64,000 bases of DNA, taken from NCBI GenBank assembly GCA_964456745.1, contig CAYWBW010000009.1, positions 1-64,000 on the forward strand, written 5' to 3'. The position numbers and the translations under genes were made by a program. This DNA is from CAYWBW01 sp964456745. Lineage in GTDB: Bacteria > Patescibacteriota > Gracilibacteria > GCA-2401425 > JAJOLG01. The notes beneath the pieces were generated by a model, which was not told the DNA's origin, did no database searches, and saw nothing but the letters and a program-made list of their open reading frames with translations. This document shows, piece by piece, positions 57,670 to 64,000 of the stretch; position 1 is the stretch's first letter, and each line of letters starts with the position of its first letter.

Positions 57670-60390
57670 CTAAACTTGCCATCAAGCTAATTTTGCATAA
57701 TAGACATATCATTCATAATACTTCTTGTACTCCTCTGTTCAAGTCTTGGAGGTTTGTAACAACTCATAAAACCTTCTAGCATATCTATCAGCTTCATCTT
57801 TGCTTACAAGTCAAGCTCAGGATTGAGCTGCTGGATTTGCCTGAGTTTGCTGCGAATTTCATGTCTGCTGATTTGCTTGTTGTGAGCTTTGAGGTTGCTG
57901 GCTTAAAGAACTTGATTGATTTTGCATAGCGTTTTGATCAGGAGTATTTTCATTTATGTTTACATTCTCAGTAACCTTTACTCAATCATCATCTTGAATA
58001 ATTTTGCTAGTAACATTAGGATTACTGGTATTTGGCAATTGACCAACTTGCGCATTATCAATTTGAGAACTTTGTGCTGGAACACTAGTAATATTCTGCT
58101 TAGAATTTGCAACTTGATTAGCATGAGCTGCTTGCTCTTGCTTATTGTCCATAATTTGATCTGCTCAAACTACTTGATCTGAGCCTTGATCTTTATTCAA
58201 ATCTCATGGTTTATCATTTGAAACAGGCTTACTAGGCTTAGGTTGTAAGGGTACAACATTAGAACTTACCTCACTTCAAGGAAATACTTGATCTGAATCT
58301 GGCTTATCAATTTTCTGCTGAGTAATATTTTCAAACTTGTCATTTTCAGTTTCAATCTTAGCTTGAGTACTATTTTCAGTATTTATTTGTATATTTGCTT
58401 CTTTCTGATTACTAACATTTTCTTTCTCTATTTTATTGTCATCTTCTTGCTTAGTAATATCTTTAACGTCATCATCTTTATTATCAGCATTATCATCAGT
58501 TTTTAATACAGGCTCTTCCACTGCTTCACCACTTTTAGCTTCAGCTTTTATATCATTTTGCTTAGAATCTTCTAATTTGGTCTTCTCTTCAACGATAATT
58601 TCTTCACTATTATCCTTAGCTAGCTTAGTTTCTAACTGCTGCTCAGAAACAGTTTCTTGCACTAAGGACTTATCTCAATTGATTTGCTTTGCATTTTTTA
58701 AATCTTTATCCTTCTTATCTTTCCTAGCTTTCAATTCCTTTACTGCTTGTGCAAAATTTAATCAACCATCTTCAGCCTTAATGTAATCTTGTTTCTTACT
58801 CTTAACTTTGTTAGAAAATTTATTTGGACTAACATTATTAGTCATAGTCTTATCAGAAATAGTAGAATCTTTAAGAGTTGAATCGGGTTCTAATCTTACT
58901 TTTTTTTCATCATGATTGTCTTCTACTTTTACAGATCAATCTCAATTGATAATATCAGTATTTTCATCAACTTTATCATTTAAATCATTGTCTGTTTTAG
59001 ATTCTAAATTCTCATCTTTTTTGTTTTCAGATCATTTACTTTCAACACCAAAAACTCATTTTATTCATTCACTCTTTCAAGCTAGACTTGACTTAATTTG
59101 TGAAGCACTTTTAGGAAACTCTACTCAAGTCTCTGTTAACTCTCATTGTTGAGATTCTTGTTTTGTATCAGCTTTTAATTCAATTTTATTATCATTACTA
59201 TCTTCTAATCTATCAAGCTCATTAGCCGCAATTCATAATCGATCTTGTTGAAAACCTTGAATATATTTAATCACCTTTGCAACTTCTAAATCAAAATTCT
59301 TAACTCAACTAATTTTAAATCAAGACGCTTGCCTATGACCTCATCATCAATAATGTTTTGCAATTAAACTACCGTTTATTGTGATAGAAGAAGTTCGTAA
59401 GCTGACCGACATAACTCAATCAAAAGAATCTTTAAAAAGACAAATTATTTCAGCTCAAGGAGCGTTTCACAAAAGCTCATCAATTATTCATTCAGAATCA
59501 TCTACATCTGCTCAAGTTTCTTTTAAATCAGCCACTGTAACAGTTGACCAAACTAATCTATGAATAGGATCTTCTTTAATTTTAGATAAAACCTTTCACC
59601 ACATTTGTAAAGTAGATAAATGTTTAGTTTTATAAATATTCTTTATAATGTCTTGTTGTCGTGCTCAAAATTCCATTAAATCTGCTGCAATCTCTAAAGC
59701 TTTTGGAGTTGTGTTATTATGTCTAAAAGATCAAGTATCTGTAATAAGTCAGGTCATCAACAAAGTAGCGATGTCTTCATCTATAATTTCTTTCCAATTA
59801 TTAGAAAAATGTTTTATCAGTTCATATACTATAACTGTAGAAGATGAAGCAGTACTGTCAACTAAGTTAACCTGTCAAAATCCAGTATTAGTAACATGAT
59901 GATCAATATTTACAATTGGTGTATTATAAAAAAGATCAACATTATCTTTATATATATTTCATAAATGATCTAAATCTCAAGTATCTACTATTATGATAAG
60001 ATCATATTCTCATACTCATCTACTGTAAGCTATGTTTTCTTCACTTATATCTCACTTTTTCGGACTTATAACAATATTCAAATATTTATCATCTGTATTA
60101 TATCTAAGCTTATCAATTTCCAATCAATTAGTTTTTTTAATTGAAATGACAAAATCTCTCGATGCATCATCTGAAACAGTAACTTTATTTATATGTGGTA
60201 AAAATTCAAAAGTATCTGGAATCTTATCTGTGGAAAGAATCTTAATGTCCTTTCAAAGACGTGATAGTATAATTCACATTGCAAGCATAGATGATAATCA
60301 ATCCGCATCCAATTTATGATGAGTAAGAAGAAGTATTTTCTCCTTTGACATAATTAAATCTTTTGCTGCTACGAATTCTTCGTTAACCAT
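57670..60390 (-). CDS. DHH-family phosphoesterase (NrnA-like) with long disordered tail
   Basis: 906 residues; NrnA is normally about 320-340. Residues 1-370 are DHH-DHHA1: LLLTHHKLDADGLSSMLAMG, IIIVDTGDLDHLGNIY, NIDHHVTNTGF (DHH at 163-165), LITDTGSFRHNNTT and GGGGHRQASGFKI (about 348-357). This class degrades short RNA or pAp. Residues from about 400 to 860 are low-complexity Glu/Lys/Asp/Asn/Gln-rich sequence with few hydrophobics. The last 45 residues look ordered: DEADRYARRFYELLQTSK, EEYKKYYEGYVYYAKLAG. One continuous frame. The tail is probably flexible with a C-terminal binding module (inference). Confidence 0.85.
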
Positions 60391-60417
60391 TTTTTAATAT
60401 AAAATTAATATCATAAC

Positions 60418-60446
60418 ATTCTAACATCTTTTTAAAGATATAGCAA
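60418..60446 (-). promoter_or_regulatory. Sigma-70-type promoter for the DHH gene
   Basis: Minus strand: -35 TTGCTA (60441-60446), 17-base spacer, -10 TAGAAT (60418-60423), 27 bases before the ATG at 60390. Confidence 0.5.
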
Positions 60447-60458
60447 GAAGAAATTTAA

Positions 60459-60797
60459 TTATTTTTTAATGTTTGTCAAGCTATATCAGCTAAGAGTTTT
60501 ATTGTATATGAATTTAACTCATCAAGATTTTTCCAAAAGTAAATCAAGAGGACTAAGTATCCCCTCCTGTTCAAGCTTATAAATATTTGCTGGATAATAT
60601 CAAAAACTTTCTTTGTATGTGGATATTCCCCATTTAAGTAAAGTTTCAATCTCAGCAATTTTTCATTCTTCTTTTCCACTCTTATAAGCTATTAGAAAAA
60701 AGATAAGAAATCAAAATATTAAAAAACTAACAATTAAGCTAGTTATAAACTTCCTATTTCTAAATGGCTTACAAGTTGTATCAGTGGACTCGAGCAT
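60459..60797 (-). CDS. Pseudopilin-like small membrane protein
   Basis: 112 residues, ATG 60797. A short basic N-terminus (MLESTDTTCKPFRNRK) precedes one long hydrophobic helix and a globular part with IAEIETLLKWGISTYKESFG, YYPANIYKLEQEGILSP and VKFIYNKTLSGYSLTN. The YK.....G.YP and C-terminal Y.....GYSL pattern resembles major pseudopilins, but the prepilin-peptidase site before the helix is not canonical. It overlaps the next gene upstream by 29 bases. A competing GTG frame here was rejected. Confidence 0.55.
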
Positions 60798-61260
60798 TGT
60801 CTAAAGACTTAAAGAATATTAAATTTTTTACATTCATTTTCATAAGTTTATTCACATCTTTAATATTATACAACTTCTTTCATCTTTTTGATGCAAAAAA
60901 ACGAACTCAAGAAGGTATGACAAATTCAAGAGACTTAAAAATATCTTTAGTACTTAAATCAAAGTTAATATCATTTCAAGAAATGAGTTGATCCCCTGCT
61001 ACAATTCGAATATCTCACAATTTTACTTTTCAATTGATTCAAAGTGGACTAACTTCATTTAATTCTAAAATACAAAATGCATCAGTAGTAGGAATTGTAA
61101 CTGGACTTATTTCGCTTTTATAAGATATTTTTTCATATATTCTTCAAATCATAAAAAACACAACTATAATTGATATTACAAAAATCACTTTCGCAATTAA
61201 AATTAGTACTGTATCTTTTAAATTGAAAGCCTTAAATATTATATGAACATATTTTTTCAT
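60769..61260 (-). CDS. Membrane protein with SKxGKxxY C-terminal motif
   Basis: 163 residues. One hydrophobic helix (about 19-44), then an external domain with GINGKVKLGDIRIVAGDQLIS, and a C-terminus FFASKRGKKLYNIKDVNKL followed by KNLIFFKSLDNARVHGY. That ending resembles a small motif I recall from CPR membrane proteins (SKxGKxYYxxxC...I...N...F.S...A...GY), here without its cysteine. Function unknown. Glycines at TGA codons fit this strand, not the antisense. Confidence 0.65.
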
Positions 61261-62412
61261 TCTGGCATTAATCTAGACCTTTCTTTGATTGAAATCAAAT
61301 CAATTTTCAATAATAAGATAAAAGACGAACAAATTATAATTGATCATAGGAATAATATAATCAGTATTGAATTAGAACTTTCGGATGAAGAAATAATCAA
61401 TCTGCAAAATAAACTGGGTTGAACAATTAAAATTTCTAAAAAAGTTGAAGATGAGAATTCAGATAGTTTGCAAAGTCTGATAAACAATCTATTAGCTGTA
61501 TCAAAAAAGAACAAGGAGTGAAAACTCAGAATTTGAATAAATTCATTTACAAAAAGAGTGCAAGTAAAAAAGCTACTAATGTGAGCAAAAAGAGAGATTA
61601 AGTCTATCAGATTTCTAAATAATAATTTCAAAAACATAGAGTCTATTGTAACTAAGAAACAAATATTAGACAAAAATTGAATTGAATTAAATATTATTGA
61701 AATAGATACCAATATTCTTGTTAGCAAAACCATTTCAGTACAAGACATCGAAAGCTACTCAGAAAGAGATTTCCAAAAACCAAAGAGAGATGCCCGCGTA
61801 TGAATGCTACCTCCAAAACTTGCACAAATTTTAATAAACCTTTCTTGAGCTAAGGATAGTATTTGGGATCCTTTCTGTGGTCTTTGAGTAATACCCATAG
61901 AAGCGCATTTAATGTGACTTACAAAAATAGTATACTCTGACTTACATCAAGAAATGGTAGAAAGTACCCAGAAAAATTTAGAATGGCTTAAAGATCATCA
62001 CTTATATAAAAACGATAGCTTAGACATTGCTTATGAAAGTTTCGTTAATGATGTCTGTAATTTTAAAAACGTCGAAGTGTCAACTGTAGTTAGTGAATGA
62101 TACTTGTGAATGCCGATATCAAATTTTGCTTGAAGAAATCATATAGAAATTACAGACAATCTACTGTCAAATATTTGGAAACATGCACTAGAAAACTTTT
62201 CTGAAAACAAAATTAAAACTCTGGTATTTTGCCTACCTGCCTTTGCCCAAGAAAGCGGTAAAATTGAGTTTCTGAGAAAAACCCTTGAAATAATTAAACA
62301 AAGTAAATATACTCTGCTAGATCTATCAGATCATCTACGAAGAACATTACTTTATCGTAAAAATAATCAATTTGTATACAGAGAAATTTTAAAACTAGAA
62401 TTAACAAATTAG
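61243..62412 (+). CDS. Trm11-like THUMP/Rossmann RNA methyltransferase
   Basis: 389 residues, ATG 61243, overlapping the divergent gene by 18 bases. N-terminal NIFFHSGINLDLSLIEIKSI is the THUMP-linked start of Trm11 relatives. RDFQKPKRDARVGMLPPKLA and DSIWDPFCGLGVIPIEAHLMG form the SAM-binding core. The usual catalytic DPPY-like motif is replaced by SEGYLGMPISNF. It probably makes m2G in tRNA; site is inferred. Trm11-type enzymes are mainly archaeal and eukaryotic. Confidence 0.75.
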
Positions 62413-62480
62413 TAAATAAATTTCAAAAGACTTTATCCAAAGTTATAATAAAATAATACAACATTGACAGCAAAATATAT

Positions 62481-62555
62481 TCCTCAGTAGCTCAGTGGTA
62501 GAGCTATCGGCTGTTAACCGATCGGTCCTTGGTTCGAATCCAAGCTGGGGAGCCA
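62481..62555 (+). tRNA. tRNA-Asn (anticodon GTT), CCA encoded
   Basis: TCCTCAG pairs with CTGGGGA, the D-arm has TAGCTCAGTGGTAGAGC, the anticodon loop is CTGTTAA (GTT) and the T-loop is GGTTCGAATCC. The 3' CCA is genomic (62553-62555). Its antisense encodes the last residues of a recombinase remnant, marking it as an attachment site. Confidence 0.95.
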
Positions 62556-62801
62556 ATTCTTATTTTCACTAGCTAAAAGTAATTCATTAAACGGATCTTT
62601 TAGTTTAAACATAAGCTTTCAAGCCTTTGCTTCTAAGTTCACAAATACGAAATTTATAAGCTTACGTTTTTTATCAGTTTGCGAACTTTCAAAAAGTTCG
62701 AATGCTCTATTTGCCAATTCTAACAAATAAGAACTATTAATTAAAAAGGCTTCATCCCCTTTTGAATGATCTTTAAACAGTGAGAAAGGGTGGTTAGGTA
62801 T
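62514..62801 (-). pseudogene. Serine recombinase C-terminal remnant, ending inside tRNA-Asn
   Basis: The minus strand reads about 95 residues typical of the C-terminus of large serine recombinases: FLINSSYLLELANRAFELFE, TDKKRKLINFVFVNLEAK, KLKDPFNELLLASENKN, then WLPSLDSNQGPIG and a TAA at 62514-62516. The final WLPSLDSNQGPIG is encoded by the antisense of the tRNA-Asn. The N-terminal resolvase domain is absent; homology fades near 62801. This is what remains after integration and decay, with the tRNA as attachment site. Confidence 0.75.
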
Positions 62802-62816
62802 TCTCTTGAAGATAGA

Positions 62817-63023
62817 ATGGAAGATAAATGAAAAGAGGATATTTATTTCATTATTAATAAAATAAGATACAAAGACAAAAAACCTTTATATCAATGGATA
62901 TATTTTGTAAATAATGAATATTGAACAGAATCAAGTAAATACTATGACCCAGAATTTAGACCATATCTTTGAGAAGCTTGCAGGTTATTAAAAAAAGAAG
63001 AATTATTGAACTGGATAAAATAA
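62817..63023 (+). CDS. Short hypothetical ORF of the integrated element
   Basis: 68 residues, MEDKGKEDIYFIINKIRYKD then LYQWIYFVNNEYGTESSKYY and LGEACRLLKKEELLNWIK. No family recognised. It overlaps no known gene and is followed in another frame by the DnaB-like remnant. It may be a real element gene or a broken piece. Confidence 0.4.
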
Positions 63024-63055
63024 AACAAGTATCAATAAATGATTTAATAGATTTA

Positions 63056-63490
63056 ATGGAAGAAGAATGCAAAAAATGAGCAAGATTTTTTGCAATTGAT
63101 CATTTGCACTACTTTGAAATAAAAAAATCTGACAGGCATGACTTAGAAATACAAAATATCATGCATAGAATCAATGAAATTGCCAGAAAATACAATATTG
63201 CTGTATTTCTAGTTGCTCATTACAAATACAAAATACAATGACAAAAAGAACATAGCAATGACAGCTTTAAAGACGGCAGTGCAATAAAACAAGTTGCCAA
63301 TATAATTATTCATATTCACAGGGATATTGAAGATGAAAATTGATTAACAAATTTTATAATTTGAAAAATACGCTGACCTATCAAAGCGAAAAGAATAATT
63401 GCAGAATTTGATATTAAGAAATTTGAATATAATTTTACGAAAACTGAAGTTCAGAAGGAAAAGGAAGAACAGTTTGATTTATTTGATTAA
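63056..63490 (+). pseudogene. DnaB-like helicase remnant lacking Walker A
   Basis: 144 residues from ATG 63056; the frame is open further upstream. It has a Walker B strand (ARFFAIDHLHYFEI), a third-motif strand (NIAVFLVAHYKYKIQG), and DSFKDGSAIKQVANIIIHIH, the counterpart of DLRDSGSIEQDADVVLMLY in DnaB. The P-loop half of the RecA core is missing. It looks like the 3' part of a phage or plasmid replicative helicase, consistent with a decayed integrated element. Stop overlaps the Fic gene stop by 3 bases. Confidence 0.6.
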
Positions 63491-64000
63491 ATTAAATTAT
63501 AAATGTCTTCAAATTCTCCTTTAAATGTAGCCCTCTTCATGGCATCTGAAAAATCATTTCTACTTGTTCATGCAAAATTAGAAAGAAGCATATTATTTTT
63601 AAGCATAAAAAGTTCTCAAAATAACCTTGTAGATCTTCAATTATAATCAAAGAATGGATGTATCCATAAAATCTTCCACATAATTTCGGCTATAAACTTT
63701 TTCCTATTTTCTTCAGTTTTTAAATCTTTTGATCTAAATTCAATATCTCATTCAAGTTTTTTCATCTCAACCTGAACATTAAAATAATCAATTGGTGAGA
63801 ATTCTCAAAGCTGTACATTGTGTTTTCTATAGGTTCATGCGTCATTAAAAATACTTGAACAAACTAAATCGTGTATTTTTAATAAAGTATCAGTATTGAA
63901 GTCAAGGTTTTTATAATTTCTTAAAAGATATGACTTTGTTGAAATTACATTATCAAAAACCATTGACTCAATTTCTTCAATAGAAAGTATTCAATGTTTC
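63487..64000 (-). CDS. Fic/DOC-family protein (5' end outside window)
   Basis: At least 171 residues; the N-terminus lies beyond 64000. The Fic catalytic motif reads HPFFDYNGRSTRLFGELF, equivalent to HxFx[D/E]xNGRxxR, so the catalytic His is present. The preceding FIAEIMWKILWIHPF helix fits. Fic enzymes usually transfer AMP to target proteins and are often toxins or effectors. No antitoxin is visible on this side. It converges with the helicase remnant. Confidence 0.8.

Noticed and set aside
60455..60679. Minus-strand frame MEKKNEKLLRLKLYL from a GTG
   Set aside because: The other minus-strand frame (60459-60797) has a proper ATG, a membrane helix and pseudopilin-like features, so this is its shadow.
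60764..61125. Plus-strand open frame MAYKLYQWTRALS...
   Set aside because: It is antisense to two minus-strand genes whose TGA codons fall on plausible glycines, and it has only one TGA itself.
1..64000. CRISPR array
   Set aside because: No regularly spaced direct repeats were seen; the only repeats are isolated pairs.

Overview
The window is AT-rich bacterial DNA in which TGA must be read as glycine (genetic code 25). With standard stops almost every conserved gene breaks up; with TGA=Gly they become full-length proteins, and the TGA codons fall on invariant glycines (both P-loops of Der, the DnaB Walker A, the LeuS and ValS signature motifs, the nucleoside diphosphate kinase GxxGxxG region). 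That code, the short hypothetical proteins and the tightly packed or overlapping genes point to Candidatus Gracilibacteria or Absconditabacteria (SR1) of the Patescibacteria/CPR. The two cannot be told apart from this window. Purine-rich Shine-Dalgarno sequences are largely absent before the starts, and TTG/GTG starts are common. All coordinates here use TAA and TAG as the only stops.

Layout. 1-760 is a complete IS1-family element with 17-bp terminal inverted repeats and a frameshifted transposase; it lies exactly at the window edge. A tRNA-Ile, a tiny terminator-linked ORF, a holin-like protein and an orphan solute-binding lipoprotein follow (1162-3192). 3222-9500 holds ndk, ilvD, two overlapping hypotheticals, rpmB, a mannose-1-phosphate guanylyltransferase, prs and dnaQ. 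9554-14805 (minus) holds a membrane-anchored hypothetical, valS, a CDF cation transporter and pheA. 14870-18651 has an LPKTG-type surface protein, a FecR/Ig-like protein, ispE and a ribosome hibernation factor. 18708-25979 has xerD, an HD hydrolase, der, greA, rpoD and dnaG. 25980-37831 has priA, an archaeal-type purP, a STAS protein, murD, surface proteins, dapB-dapA, tsaD, rlmE and an rRNA m5C methyltransferase.

37888-48452 is the most unusual part. It holds two candidate cysteine-peptidase-fold proteins of unknown family, a 300-bp hairpin-rich gap, a leuS with a complete alpha/beta-serine-hydrolase domain inserted in frame, an LCP wall-polymer ligase, a prepilin peptidase, an orphan trpB and a LysM protein with a histone-H1-like tail. 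48575-57575 has dnaB-smpB-tsaB, mfd, a CmpX-like membrane protein and the conserved pyrH-frr-rseP run. 57670-62412 has a DHH phosphoesterase with a roughly 500-residue disordered tail, two small membrane proteins and a Trm11-like methyltransferase. From the tRNA-Asn (62481) to the end there is a decayed integrated element: a serine-recombinase tail whose last codons lie in the tRNA antisense, a DnaB-like helicase remnant, and a Fic-domain gene running off the window.

Taken together the window carries replication and repair (dnaB, dnaG, dnaQ, priA, mfd), transcription (rpoD, greA), translation and tRNA modification (leuS, valS, tsaB, tsaD, smpB, frr), and wall-building functions (dapA, dapB, murD, LCP, sortase-type protein). 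The biosynthetic genes ilvD, pheA, trpB, purP and ispE appear singly, without pathway partners nearby.
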